Source of the DNA: Cryptomeria japonica
Taxonomy: Eukaryota > Streptophyta > Pinopsida > Cupressales > Cupressaceae
Reading direction: 5' to 3'
Assembly (NCBI RefSeq): GCF_030272615.1
Contig: NC_081408.1
Span: forward strand, 611,139,673-611,203,672
DNA length: 64,000 nt
Made by a program: the position numbers and the translations under genes. Positions within the stretch are counted from its first letter, which is position 1, and each line of letters begins with the position of its first letter. Under the pieces are notes generated by a model, which was given only the letters and a program-made list of their open reading frames with translations, did no database searches and was not told the DNA's origin. Shown one piece after another: positions 12,587 to 25,424 of the stretch.

Positions 12587-14067
12587 TGTTGGTATTCCAA
12601 TTACAATGAGAGATTGTTGACATTTCAATAAGGATATTAAGAAGGTCGTTGATGATTATGGATATAACTGATTAAGGATGTTTACTATCTTAATAATATT
12701 ATTTTGTCATTGATGTCAAGAAATTGAGTCTTTGACTCAGTATGATGTTGCCATATCTTAAGAAGTATGATTTGATGAGTATAAAGATGTAGGTAAAAGA
12801 CACAGAAAGAATGTGAAGAATAAGGGGAGAAATAAATTATTCAATGGGAAACTATTATCAAGTTAGACAATGATGAGATCATGTTGTTTAGATTGTTTTG
12901 ATATCCTACATATGTTGTCAATTGTAAGGTTTATACTATACTATGCTACCAAGCAAAGAACCTAGTCAGTAAACCCTAAGGTTATCGCTATCAGTTAATG
13001 AAGGCGGAATGTCTACCGAGTGAAGTTTAGTATTTACCGAGTAACAACCAAGCTATAACAGAATGCATTGGATGAATAAAAGCATTATTTAATGAAGGAT
13101 GCTAATGAGCTGGAATTGATTAAATGATTGGTATGACGTGCATGAAGTTTCTTAAGGATCTACGACAAAGGAAAATCAAGAGGAAGATCTACAGTGCAGA
13201 TTGAACCGCAATTACCTAGCACAAGTTCCAAGGAAGGAATGCAAGTTCCAAGGTGAGGTAAAACATTTTTTCACATTGAAGGATACATTGAACCTAGTCA
13301 AGTTTGAAGATCTGATGGCTATGATTGATCATGGGAAATGTGATCAAGGAGATTAAGTAGTTGGCAAATTGTTTATAAATAAGGAATTGTTGATAAACAA
13401 TGTATGCAGGCAAGTGTAAGAACGGGGATGCTACATAGTGATTACCAAGAACAAAAGCTTGAAGACCTGTCTGAATAACAAAGTGGGAAGCCCAGCAGAG
13501 GGACAAGATAAGTCCTATGACTAGATAGTGTTGAGCAAATAAGAATCTACTTTAACATTTTAGATGTGAAGTTGCAGATATATTTTATTACTATTGTTTA
13601 TTTTGTAAGTGATAGAAAATCTCTTAATTGAGTGGACTTAACAATCTTATTTGTAAATCCTCTAGCAAGGTGACATTCTGATTGAGTGTTTGAAATCCTT
13701 TGACAAGGTCACTTCTAACAAAGTGAAGATCCTAATAGATCTGAGGGAAATCCCTTAACCAGGTCACATCTAGCAATGTGTTTGAAATCTTTAATAGGAT
13801 TTGCTTTTAACCGAGCATACTCTAGAAGAGTATATTTCTTAGTGGGTCCGAAATCCCACAGTGGTTTTTCCCTATTTGGGTTTTCACGTTAAATCTGGTG
13901 TTATGATGATTATGTGTTTATGAGTTAGCATGTTTTATAGTTTTGGTTACATATATCTGAAGTATAGGCTACTGAGGTTGAATCTATTGAATATATTGAT
14001 TATTAAGTTTGTATGATTCACCCCCCCCCCCTCTCATCTTATTTACAATTAGTATTAGAGATTAACA
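12587..14067 (+). repeat. Copia 5' LTR
   Basis: The 1481-bp repeat begins TGTTGGTATTCC and ends GATTAACA. A TATA-like box (TATAAATA) lies near 13374. An 11-base C run followed by tctcatcttattt sits about 35 bp before the end (14021-14031). The 3' LTR has the same architecture. Confidence 0.95.
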
Positions 14068-14069
14068 AT

Positions 14070-14081
14070 TGGTATCAGAGC
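14070..14081 (+). other. Copia primer-binding site (initiator Met tRNA)
   Basis: The sequence tggtatcagagc lies two bases after the 5' LTR. It is the classic complement to the 3' end of plant initiator methionine tRNA used by most Copia elements. Confidence 0.95.
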
Positions 14082-14131
14082 TTTGGACTCCAGAAGAAAA
14101 GTTTAAAGGCACTTGAGGCAAAGATCCAAAG

Positions 14132-17100
14132 ATGTATAAGAGGGATGCACCGAAGCTGAACAAGTCAAGTTTCTCTACATGGCAGAAAAGGATGAAGTTG
14201 CACCTATTAGGAATTGGAGAATATGTTGTATATTATCTGGAGAATGATTTCATTACACCTAGCACCTATCCATTGACAATGGAAGAGATAAAGGCAAAGC
14301 AAGAACATATTCAAGCAATGATTGAAATAACATCTACATTGATTGACTTAGAGTTTAATGATCTAGAAAGATGTATTGATGCTAAGGCAATGTGGACCAA
14401 GCTCATATCTGTGTATGGTGGTGATGAACATGCTCAAAGAGCAAAAGTGGATAGTCTAAGAGGACAACTTGAATCTATGAGAATGAATGAAAGTGAGAAC
14501 ATAACCCAGTATAGTACAAGGTTAAAGGAGATTGTCAATCAAATCAAAGGAGCAGGAGGAACTATTGAAGAAAAGGATGTAACAAGTAAGTTGCTGAGAA
14601 CCCTTCTACCTACTTATGCCATTCGAGTCTCTGCAATCAATGAAATAAGGTTTGTACCTAACATGTTAGTTTCTTTGGATGCTACTATCGGTAAGCTACA
14701 TGCATTTGAGTTAAGTAATTTTGATAACAGTGGGTCTTTGGTAAATAAAGTTGAGTCTGCATTCAGTTCTTTTCATATTGGTGAATCTAATGACTATAAT
14801 GATAGAATGAATAAGTACTCTGAAGGGAATCACAGTGGAGCAAGTGAAAGATTTCACAAAAATATGGAAGAAGTACACAAACTGTATGAGGAAATCAGAA
14901 AGCAAGAAGAGTTTGAAGCACTATTGGCCAGAAGGTTACCGAGAGGCAAAGGTAAGTCTAAAGGAAAGCTACCTTTGAAATGTTTTAATTGTGATAAGAT
15001 AGGACATATGGCTTCTAACTGTCCTGACAAAGATTCTACTGAGAAGAGAGATTACCGAGATGATAGACAGAAAGATAATCATTATAGAGGACACCAAGAC
15101 TTCAGAAGAAGAGATAGAAAGACATGCCTAATAGCTGATGAGGAATCCGATGATGATAAATCTGATGAAACTAAAACAGAGGAAGTTGTTTATGTGGCTA
15201 TCAAAGATGGATCAGATGAAGAAAGGTATGAAGTAAAAGCTTTAATATCTCACATAAATACTAATGATTCTTGGATCATAGATAGTGGATGTTCACATCA
15301 CATGACAGGTGATAAACACAAGTTTGTTAAATTAGAAGATTATGATGGAGGCTATGTAAGATTTCATAATGATGCACCATGTCCAGTAAGAGGTAAAGGA
15401 TCCATAACACTTCTTGACAATGCATAATGTAATGATGTTTATTGGCTTGAAGGTTTGAAATACAATTTGTTGAGTGTAGCACAACTAAACCATACAAGAT
15501 ACCGAATACAATTTCAAAAGGGAATTGTCAAAGTTCATGACAAGCATGGAAAGTTAGCTACTACCGGGACACAAACAAGAGGTAATACATTTCATCTTGA
15601 CTCAACTTGGAACAATTGTCTGTATGCTAAGATAGAAGATACCTGTTTATGGCATAAAAGGTTTTGTCATGTAAATTTTGATAATCTGGTCAAAATAAGT
15701 AAAAAGCACTGAGTAAGAGGTCTATCAAGTTTGGAAAAACCTGAGAATGCTATGTGACGAGGATGTTAGATGGGTAAGATGACAAGATCAAGCTTTACAA
15801 GTAAGTCCTACACTTCTAAGGGAATTTTAGATCTTGTACACACTGATCTTTGTGGTCCTATGAAAGTTCAAAGTTATTATGGTGATAAATATTTCATATT
15901 ATTTGTGGATGATTACTCAAAGATGATGTCAGTCATGTTTTTAAAAGAAAAATTAGAAGCTTTTCAAATGTTCAAATGGTACAAGGTAAGAGTTGAAAAT
16001 GAAACAGGAAGACAACTGAAATGTCTTAGATCTGATGGAGGAGGAGAGTTTACTTTTGATGAATTTAACTTATTCTGCAATGATCATGGTATAAAGAGAC
16101 AAGTATTTGCACTGAGAACTCCACAACAGAATGGGATAGTCGAAAGAAGGAACCAATCTATTGTAGATTGTGCAAGAACCTTGATGATAGAAAAGAGGGT
16201 ACCTCAAATATTTTGGAGAGAAGCAATAAGCACAACAGTTTACACCTTGAACCGAGTACAACTAAAGAAAGGAACCTTGAAGACACAGTATGAAATCTAG
16301 TATGATAAGAAACCTAATGTAAGTTACTTTAAAATCTTTAGAAGTAGATACTATGTTCACAAAGATGACCGAAATGGAAGGTTTGATCAGAAAAGTGAAG
16401 AAGGAACATTTATTGGTTATTCTTCTAGAAGCAAAGCATTTAAATGTTTGATCAAATCATCTAACAAAATAGTAGAAAGTGCAAATGTGAAAATTGATGA
16501 ATTTGCATAAAGAAATGATGAAGGAAATTCCAAGGAACCAGAAGATTATGAAGGATTTGTATATGTTCAACCGAGAAGTCCTACCGAGAAAATTGCAGAA
16601 GGAAATGAAGAGAATATCCAGTTACCAAGTGATGAAGAAGATCATACAGAGTCTACCGACCCTATATTAGCCAAGTATGTCAGAAGGAATCATGCATCAA
16701 GTCAGATTATAGGAAATAAGGATGATCTAGTGATGGCAAGGAACAAACTGAGACAGAACACATGTCTGATTGAATTTGAATTGAGAATAGAGAAAGAGGC
16801 ATTTAACAGTGAAGATTGGATAAATGCTATGACAGAAGAGATTGATCAAATCAAGAAGAATGACACATGGACACTGGTCCCAAGACCGAAGGACAAAAAT
16901 GTAATCGGTACAAAGTGGATTTTTAGAAACAAGCTAAATGAAAAGGGAGAGGTCATTTGGAATAAAGAAAGACTAGTTTGCAAAGGTTATGCTCAAGAAG
17001 AAGGAATAGATTATGGTGAGACTTTTGCACCTATGGCAAGGCTTGAAGGAGTAAGAACATTGTTGGCATATGCTGCTTACAAGAATTTCAAGGTATATCA

Positions 17101-18316
17101 AATGGATGTCAAATCTGCATTTCTGAATGGTATATTAGAAGAAGAAGTTTTTATTCAACAACCTGAAGGATTTGTTGAAGAAGAGAATAAAGATCAGGTA
17201 TGTAAGTTGAACAAAGCATTATATGGTCTGAAACAAGCACCTAGAGAATTCTATGAGAGATTGCATTCTTATTTAATCAAGATTGGTTTTATAAGAACAA
17301 GTGAAGACAGTAACATGTATATGAAGCATGATGAGGACAATAGGATACTAATCTCAGCCATATTTGTTGATGATATTATTTTTTATGGAAATGACTCTTT
17401 ATGCAAGAACTTTGGAAATGAAATGTGCAAAGAATTTGAGATGTCGTTAATCGGTGAAATAAAGTATTTTATAGGTTTACAGATACTGCAAATGAAAGAT
17501 GAGATTTTCATTGCTCAATCCAAGTACATAAAGGAAATTTTGAAAAAATTTGGAATGGACGATTCTAAACCTATAAGTACTCCTATGACTACCAACTATA
17601 AACTATCAAAGAATGATGAATCTGCATATGTTGATGAGACACTTTACTGATCTATGATTGGAAAGTTGCAATATGTTGTTCACAGCAGACCGGATATAGC
17701 ACATGCAGTACGTATTGTTGCAAGATTTTATGTAGATCCCAAGGAAACACATATGACAGCAATCAACAGAATTTTTAGATACCTGAAAGATACTGAAGAT
17801 TATGGCTTAGTATATCAAAAAGGAAATGTTTTTGATTGAAAAGTTTATACTAATGTTGATTGGGCAGGCAACATTGATGACAGGGAAAGCACAAGTGGAG
17901 GAGCTTTCTTTTTAGGAGAAAGACTAGTGAGTTGGCTTAGCAAGAAACAAGGATGCATTTCACAGTCAACAGCTGAAGCTGAGTATGTTATTGCAGCATT
18001 GAATTGTACCAATATAGCATGGATTAAACAACTATTGGAAGGCATAAATGAGAAAGTTACTGAGCTAGTAACTATATTTTGCGATAATACTAGTGCCATT
18101 AACATTTCAAAGAATCCTGTTATGCACTCTAAGACAAAGCACATCTGTATCAAGTATCATTATCTTAGAGAAGAAGTTCAAGAGAAGAAAGTGGTGTTGG
18201 AGTATGTTAGCACAAAGTAACAAATAGCAGATATCTTCACCAAGCCACTGCCAAGGGAAAATTTTGAGTATCTCAGAAGTCAGTCAGGGGTCCTACCCCT
18301 ATCTTCTACTCATTGA
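14132..18316 (+). pseudogene. Copia gag-pol polyprotein, one frame with about nine stops
   Basis: A single frame of about 1394 codons holds the domains in Copia order. A UBN2-like gag (residues 1-200) is followed by the zinc knuckle CFNCDKIGHMASNC (from about 284), then the protease (WIIDSGCSHHMTG, catalytic Asp about 384), the GAG-pre-integrase (CLWHKRFCHV), and the integrase (HTDLCGPMK, RSDGGGEF, TPQQNGIVERRN). Reverse transcriptase follows ([25 protein letters not shown] at about 1078-1081), then RNase H (SQSTAEAEY) and the terminal ADIFTKPLP. Premature stops fall at 15425, 15710, about 15755, about 15767, 16298, 16508, 17648, 17837 and 18218. No net frameshift is visible. Several stops look like CAA>TAA, CGA>TGA or TGG>TAG/TGA changes, the pattern expected from methyl-cytosine decay. 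It would have encoded the whole replication machinery but cannot now be read through. Confidence 0.95.
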
Positions 18317-18671
18317 CAGAGTTCGGTGAAAGCATCAATTCTGTGACTCTACAGAATATTTTTCTCTATGAGTTGATGCTGATTTACACACTTTAGGAAG
18401 TTTTTCTAAAGGTGTGCAGAAAACAAAATAGGGAACAGGAATTGAAGACAAAATTCTCTAACCGAGACTGAGTTGATACATAACAGCTAGGAAATCACTT
18501 CTCAGAGGAAGAAATCATGTATTAGTTCTTTTACTTTTTGGCATTGTTGTCAAAGAGGGAGAAGACTAATGTATGGGGGAGAAGACTACTGACAGGGGGA
18601 GAGCATTTCAGAATCTCACAGCAATCTGAATCCGAATCAATAAGGTCAAATCAATTGGTTTTTCCATCAAT

Positions 18672-18684
18672 GCCAAAGGGGGAG
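18672..18684 (+). other. Copia polypurine tract
   Basis: The purine-rich run ccaaagggggaga lies directly before the 3' LTR and would prime plus-strand DNA synthesis. Confidence 0.9.
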
Positions 18685-18686
18685 AT

Positions 18687-20163
18687 TGTTGGTATACCAA
18701 TTACAATGACAGATTGTTGACATTTCAATAAGGATATTGAGAAGGTTGTTGATGATTATGGATATAACTGATTAAGGATGTTTACTATCTTAATAATATT
18801 ATTTTGTCATTGATGTCAGGAAATTGATTCTCTGACTCAGTATGATGTTGCCATATCTTAAGAAGTATGATTTGATGAGTATAAAGATGTCGGTAAAAGA
18901 AATAGAAAGAATGTGAAGAATAAGGGGAGAAATAATTTATTCAATGGGCAACTATTACCAAGTTAGACAATGATGAGATCATATTGTTTAGATTGTTTTG
19001 ATATCCTACATATGTTGTTGATTGTAAGGTTTATACTATGCTATGCTACCGAGCAAAGAACCTAGTCGGTAAACCCTAAGGTTATCGCTATCAGTTAATG
19101 AAGGCGGAATGTCTACCGAGTGAAGTTTAGTATTTATCGAGTAACAACTGAGCTATTATAGATGCATTGGATGAATAAAAGCATTATTTAATGAAGGATG
19201 CTAATGAGCTAGAACTGATTAAATGATTGGTATGATGTGCATGAAGTTTGTTAAGGATCTACGGCAAAGGAAAATCAAGAGGAAGATCTACATCACAAAT
19301 TGAATAGTAATTACCTAGCACAAGTTCCAAGGAAGGAATGCAAGTTCCAACTTGAGGTAAAATGTTTTTCAGATCAAAGGATACATTGAACCTAGTCAGG
19401 TTTAAAGATCTGATGGCTATGATTGATCATGGGAAATGTGATCAAGGAGATTAAGCGATTGGCAAATTGTTTATAAATAAGGAATTGTTGATAAACAATG
19501 TATGCGGGCAAGTGTAAGCACAGGGATGCTACATAGTGATTACCGAGCACAAAAGCTTGAAGACCTGTTTGAATAATAGAGTTGGAAGCCCAGCAGAGGG
19601 ACAAGGTAAGTCCTATGACTAGACAGTGTTGAGCAAATAAGAATCTGCTTTAACATTTTAGATGTGAAGTTGCAAATATATTTTATTACTGTCGTTTATT
19701 TTGTAAGTGATAGAAAATCTCTTAACTAAGTGGACTTAACAGTCTTATTTGTAAATCCTCTAGCAAGGTGACATTCTGATTGAGTGTTTGAAATCCTTTA
19801 ACAAGGTCACATCTAACAAAGTGAAGATCCTAACAGATCTGAGGGAAATCCCTTAACTGGGTCACATCTAGCAATGTGTTTGTAATCTTTAATAGGATTT
19901 GCTTTTAACCGAGTATACTCTAGAAGAGTATATTTCTTAGTGGGTCCGAAATCCCATAGTGGTTTTTCCCTATTTAGGTTTCCACGTTAAATCTAGTGAT
20001 ATGACAATTATATGTTTATGAGTTAGCATGTTTTACAATTTTGGTTACATATATATGAAGTATAGGCTACCAAGGTTGAATCTATTGAATATATTGATTA
20101 TTAAGTTTGTATGATTCACCCCCCCCCTCTCATCTTATTTACAATTAGTATCAAAGATTAACA
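18687..20163 (+). repeat. Copia 3' LTR
   Basis: The 1477-bp copy begins TGTTGGTATACC and ends GATTAACA. It matches 12587-14067 along its whole length with scattered substitutions. Its C run near the end is nine bases instead of eleven. Confidence 0.95.
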
Positions 20164-20394
20164 CTTCGCTCACAAATTGATAAGTGAAAAAGACTTGAAA
20201 ATCCCTTTTAATTGAATTCTTCACCTACCATAATAAATGCTCCACCATTACGGCATAAACCCTAATTTTTCCTTTTACCATTTCCGGTCTTCTGTCGATT
20301 GACAGGTAAGACAAACCGGTTAAGGTCTTTTATCGATTTAAACCGAGGGTTCAAAATATTTCACCGATTCACTCCCCCTAAGCCTTTCTGTAGC

Positions 20395-21700
20395 TTAGTT
20401 TGTCGGTTTAGAGATTTCCACACTAGGTTCAGAAACCGGTTCTTCTTGTGACACTTCTTCTGGTTTCCTTTCCCAAGTTTTCTTCATATTTGCTTGAACA
20501 GTTTCAACATTAATCTTTCCTTCTGGAGTGACCGGTATATCATTTGATATGTTCTTTCTCATCCTGCAGATTCTAGCAGTGTGACCCGGTTTGTTGCAAT
20601 GATAGCAAACCATTCCAGGTGCTCTCCATGGTCCATTATTCATGTTTCCATTCTTCCTTCTGTATGTTGCAGTAGTGTGACCTTTACCATGACAGATCAT
20701 ATAGGTTGCTCTCCAACCAGTTGCCGCTTGATAGCCACCACCACCTGACTGATGGTCATAGGCATTATACCGGTTTGGATTCCGGTTCTTAGAAGATTCA
20801 GGAAAAGCTCCTTGACTCCTTTGAGGATACCTTCCAGTGTTGTGTATAACAGACCTGCATTCAAATTCTCTATGCCCAAACTTGTTGCATGCATAACAGT
20901 TTCCATTGAATCTTTTGGATCTAGGCTTATTGTTTAAAAAATAAGGAAAATTGTTGTAAGCCTTATTTCTACATACATTGGCAGTATGTCCTTCCTTGAG
21001 AGAATTAAAGAAAATAGGTTTGAATTTTTTCTTACCTTTATCCTTTGGTTCTAGTTGCTTCTTTGATGCTCCATCTTTTGTTCCAGAGGTCTCACCTTCC
21101 TCATAACCAGAAAAACCAAGTCCAGTGGTATTCTTTACCGATTTTGTTGATTCAAGCTTTTGTTCTAGCTTAACAATACTCTTATTGAATTTGGCAAGTA
21201 TTTCCTTTGACTCAGTGAGTTCCTTAGAAATAGTAGCATTGGATTCCTTCAAGGTTACATTCTCAGAAATAGACATGTTTAGTTCACCTTGCATTTCTTC
21301 TTTTTCCACTTTACTCTCTTGGAGATGAGTGGTAAGGGTGCTGATTTCTTGCTTCAGCTTGGAGATCTCATGATCTTTGTCTTTTACCAGATTTTTAGCT
21401 TTCCTCCAGTTCTCAAGCTCTTGACACATTCTAATGGTCAGTCCTTCTAGTTGCCTTCTCAGGTTGGCATTAGACTCATTCAGTTTTTCAACTTCTTCCA
21501 CTAGGGCATCCATGTCCGCTTCATTAGAAGAACTGTTTTCAATAACCTCCATCAGTTTCTCAGCATGCTCTCTTCTTTTTGCCAGAGAGGCCTTATATTT
21601 AACTTTGAGTTCATCAAAGGCTTTCTCAGTCTAAGTGAGACAATGAGTAAGTTCCCTCACAATGTATTCCCCCATATCTCCTTTCAAGTGGTTAAACTTA
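20395..21700 (-). pseudogene. Copia-like gag with coiled coil and CCHC knuckles, no pol
   Basis: The minus strand has an open frame from 21552 to 20395 (385 codons) and reads upstream past one stop to about 21690 (MGEYIVRELTH). Residues about 10-140 are a heptad-rich coiled coil full of Glu, Lys and Leu. The C-terminal half has zinc knuckles: CYACNKFGHREFEC and CYHCNKPGHTARIC are complete, while two others (near EGHTANVC and CHGKGHTTA) have lost residues. The primer site and LTR lie immediately upstream. After its stop only about 230 bp of spacer precedes the nested Copia insertion, and no protease, integrase or RT appears on either side. The gag would package element RNA; enzymes would have to come in trans. 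Confidence 0.85.
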
Positions 21701-21712
21701 TAGAAAGGTTGG

Positions 21713-21724
21713 CTCTGATATCAA
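21713..21724 (-). other. Degenerate Met-tRNA primer-binding site
   Basis: On the minus strand the sequence tgatatcagagc follows the LTR end by a couple of bases. It differs by one G-to-A change from the canonical tggtatcagagc used by Copia elements. Confidence 0.75.
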
Positions 21725-21725
21725 T

Positions 21726-22876
21726 TGATGAATACTAAGAGGGGGGGTGAATTAGTATACCAATAAATACTGAACCCAAACACTTAAATAGTTTAACAGT
21801 CAACCGGTATAACAGGTTTACTAACAAACCGGTTAAAACAAATGCAAACCAAACAACAAATAAGGCATTCACCCACAGGAACACAATCACCATAACACAA
21901 GTATTTTGACGTGGAAACCCAAATGGGAAAAACCACGATGAGATGAAGCTCACAAGTAACTATATATAGAATAGTAATCAGACCGGTTAAGGTCATACAA
22001 TGTTCTTCACCAAAACAGATCCTGATAGGAATCTAGATCTTTGTTAGGAGATAAGTCCTGTTAAAGACTACCTTGTGAGAGGATTTTAGATCCACAATTG
22101 TGAATCACCTTGTTAGAGGATTTACAAGGGCTTTACCAGACCTACTCAGTTAAGGGTTTCAGACTTGTTGAAGATGTGAGTAATTAGCAAGTGAGTGATC
22201 TAAATACTAGCACAGTATGCTTGGTTAGATCCTTGATAGCTCATTGTTAATGCATTTCAGGCATTACTTCAGTCTTCACTATCTCCACACTCTATTTCTT
22301 CACATAGACCTAATATTCTCTTCTATGATCGCACATGTAGAAACCTCATTAATCACCTTAAACCCTAACAACATATAAAACCCTAGACATGATGTCCTTA
22401 TAAAGAAATCTGATTTCATGTTGGTCCAAAAGGATTACATTGCAAGTTCCTAGGTTCAGTGCATCTCGACACATTTGGTAACATGACACAGAATCACCGC
22501 CAAAGAGTCGGTGGATGATAACTCATCACAAAAATACTAGTTGGTAACTCATCATAGAGTAATAACGGTTCATACATTTAACCAATTACCGGTTTGTCAA
22601 AATGAAGATTGGGAAAATGATAACTGTCACTTTAGTTCCTTCGAACCACTTGAGATCCTTGAACAGCTTGAGGTTTTCATACCGCTTTGGGTCTTCATAC
22701 TGCTTGAGATCGGTAAGACACTTTCTACAAAAACACTGATAGTCTAAAGACTATAATACGTAATACCAGTTGGAACAAATACCAGTTGGGCATAACTCAT
22801 ATATACAAAAAGTGATCTCAAAGAAAGTGTGTTACCATCAATGAAAATCACAACATCATCATCAAAAATGCCAACA
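21726..22876 (-). mobile_element. 5' LTR of the minus-strand pol-less element
   Basis: On the minus strand this 1151-bp segment begins TGTTGGCATTTTTG and ends ATTCATCA. It has a pyrimidine/C run (CCCCCC then TCTTAG) just before its end, followed by the primer site and gag. It shares phrases with the solo LTR at 28406-29519 (cactgaacctagga, ctctaacaaggtgattca, a gatgagttatcat segment), so the two are related but not the same family. Its 3' partner LTR is not in the window. Confidence 0.8.
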
Positions 22877-23700
22877 CTCCATTGCCAGTAGGCATCCATA
22901 GCCCTGATGGAGTTACTTGCATGCTCCCATAGTCAAGCTTTTATTGTCACACTTGTATGCATGATATTTCAACAATATATCATTTTTTTATTCTTTTGCC
23001 TTTAGAAGGATATTGGAATAGTATTTTTGTTTTCTTTTCTTCATATTCTTGTCTTGAATTGTAAGTAATGAAACCTACTTGGGTATGACAATTACAACAG
23101 CACTGAAGTAGAATGTATTGATTTTCACTAGCCACATGACCAACTAGGTATCTAAAATGACTTAAAGTATTTGATTAATTTGTGAGATATAGCAATCAAT
23201 GGATTTTGGGTAGCAAGGATCGATAGTGAAACCTCTACTCAACCATGGATAAAGCTCAATCACAAGGTGACATTGAAAATAAATGAGTAAAGACCTCCCA
23301 AAGACTTCATGAACAAGTATCTAGAAAATGAGACAACCTTTGTTCCTTTCAATGTAGATTGGTGAATGACTTAGACAATCATCATGTTTTTATTGATGCA
23401 ACTATATGCGAAAGCAATACTGATATGCAACTATATGTTGTGCAATGATGATATGCAAGAAACTATGATGTACTCTGAAATGAAGATATGCAATGTAGTA
23501 AAGAAATGTGAAAATGCAGTACTGAAAAGTGAGATGAATCCACCCTTAGATGTAATATCTTTTTAGGTGTATGTTGTTATTGAGTTGGTATGAAGTTTGT
23601 GTAGATAATTCATTGGTCTTTGTTTGAAGAGTTGGATGAACCTGTCTTTTTCAATAGGATATTCAGCTAGGAGTCTTTCATATACAATTTCTTCTATAGC
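22877..23700. other. Non-coding stretch between elements
   Basis: No open frame with recognisable content. A local AT-rich patch near 23380-23540 repeats words such as gatatgcaa/tatatgc. It may be decayed 3' sequence of the neighbouring minus-strand element. Confidence 0.5.
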
Positions 23701-24654
23701 CTCCTTATTTTCAAACCAATCCAATTATGGTAGACCTTCTTGCCCCTAGTCTATCAAGCGTGGGTGTATGAGGCATATAGATTCTAGTTCCGAAGTTATG
23801 ACATGAATGGGTGTTATGTTTGTTTTTATTGATACACTTGAAGAGGATGATGAAACCAACCAGGTGTTGATCTTACTAGCTAGTATTATGCTTGTTTCCG
23901 TCACTACATTGGCATTTTATAATGGCGCACATACAATTATTGACAAGTTGCTATGTGTAGTATGATTTTGATTGGTGATTTCATTGATGGGGGGTTCATG
24001 AAAAACTTCTGTAGAGGCATTGGGATCATGAGAGAATCTTGTGAGAGAAATGGTAGATTCATTTGAGAGGGACGCTTGTGAGAGAAATGGAAATGAAGGG
24101 ATGGAGGGATATTGATCAGGATCTGGAGAAATAATGGAATCTTGTTTAGGACATGAAGGTGAAGGTTTTATTTGATCTTGACGTGGAAAGAGATTATTAG
24201 GAAGGATGGAAGGTATGTCTTGATCTTGCTTGAGAGGTGGATGTTGGATGGAACTTGAAAGAACATCTTTATCCTGAGAAACAAGGGTGTTATTATGAGT
24301 GGAATAGAAAAGAATGAGAGGATCATCATAAGATTCTTGATAGATGGAGTCTTCATAAAAAATGGGTAGGATGAAAGGGTTTGTTCTTGATCCTGATTTA
24401 TTTCATGACTAATTTCTTTTGATTTTGGATTGTCCTTTTGACATGGAGAAGGAGTTTGCATGGGAGTTTTTTGGAAGGTTCCAACACTTTGGCATGATGA
24501 GGAAGGATTTCGAATGAGATCCTCTGAATCATCACTTGAATTAGATTGGATTTGTGCTATGAATACCCCTTGGGAGATTGTGTTATTGGATAGAGATGGC
24601 ATGGATTGGTCTTGTGTGACTTCAGGGGATGATGAAATGTTGGATAGATATGGC

Positions 24655-24910
24655 TAATTTGGACTTTGGTTGAAAGGGATTTGATTTTGGTTGAAAGGAG
24701 TATGATTTTGGGTGAAAGAGATTTGATTTTGGTTGAATGAATTTTGATTTGGACTTTGGTTAAAAAGGGGTTTGATTTTGGTTGAAAGAGGTTTGATTTT
24801 GGTCAAAAGAGGTTTAAATGTTGGATTGGTGTGAATTTTGATTTGGACTTTGATTGAATGGGGTTTGATTTTGGTTGAAAGGGGTTTGATTTTGATTGAA
24901 AGAGGTACTT
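24655..24910 (-). repeat. Short minisatellite encoding FNQNQ-type repeats
   Basis: A unit close to gatttgattttggttgaaag recurs about ten times at roughly 20-24 bp. On the minus strand it encodes FNQNQTPFNQNQTP-like repeats within the decayed gag. Confidence 0.8.
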
Positions 24911-25424
24911 TGAATGTCAGGTTCATATGATTGGTATGATTGATATGTTGGGTTGAAAGAAGGTTGAATGTTGGGTTGATGTGATTGTTATGTTTGATAT
25001 GTCAGGTTGGAAGAAGGTTGACATGACTCTAATGTTGGTTGAACTGAGGTAGGAATGATTTTGTTGAAGAATGAAGGTTGGTGTGTTTGAATGGTCTCAC
25101 AAGAAGAAGAAGGTTGGCATGATAATGTTTCCCTCACAATTATCACTTCTCCCATCATTTTTTCTAACCAATCCCTATGGTTGTTAGGACTAGTCATGTC
25201 TCTCATTTGTTGTTGCAAAGTCTTGATTTGTTGAGCCAAAATTTATATGGATGGTGATGGAATAGGAATGGAAGGGATGAATTTTTCACCTTCCCTATGA
25301 AATGCATAACGCCAGTCCATGATGTTTGCTTGATTGGTTTGGACCTAGGATCACAACATGTAGGATGTTTTCTCCATTTCTAGAATGTTGCAATGTTTAA
25401 TTGATTTGTTGATCTTGACAAGCT

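Larger units (their letters stand above)
12587..20163 (+). mobile_element. Complete Copia LTR retrotransposon, nested
   Basis: This element is full-length: 5' LTR 12587-14067, primer site, single-frame gag-pol, polypurine tract and 3' LTR 18687-20163. The flanks read CTTCA on the left and CTTCG on the right, a 4-of-5 match expected of an old 5-bp target duplication. It split a minus-strand element between that element's gag and second ORF, so it is the younger of the two. Comparing the first halves of the LTRs by eye gives about 5% mismatch, mostly transitions. Confidence 0.95.

Noticed and set aside
20752-21634. Plus-strand ORFs opposite the minus-strand gag
   Set aside because: Shadows of the coiled-coil and zinc-knuckle gag.
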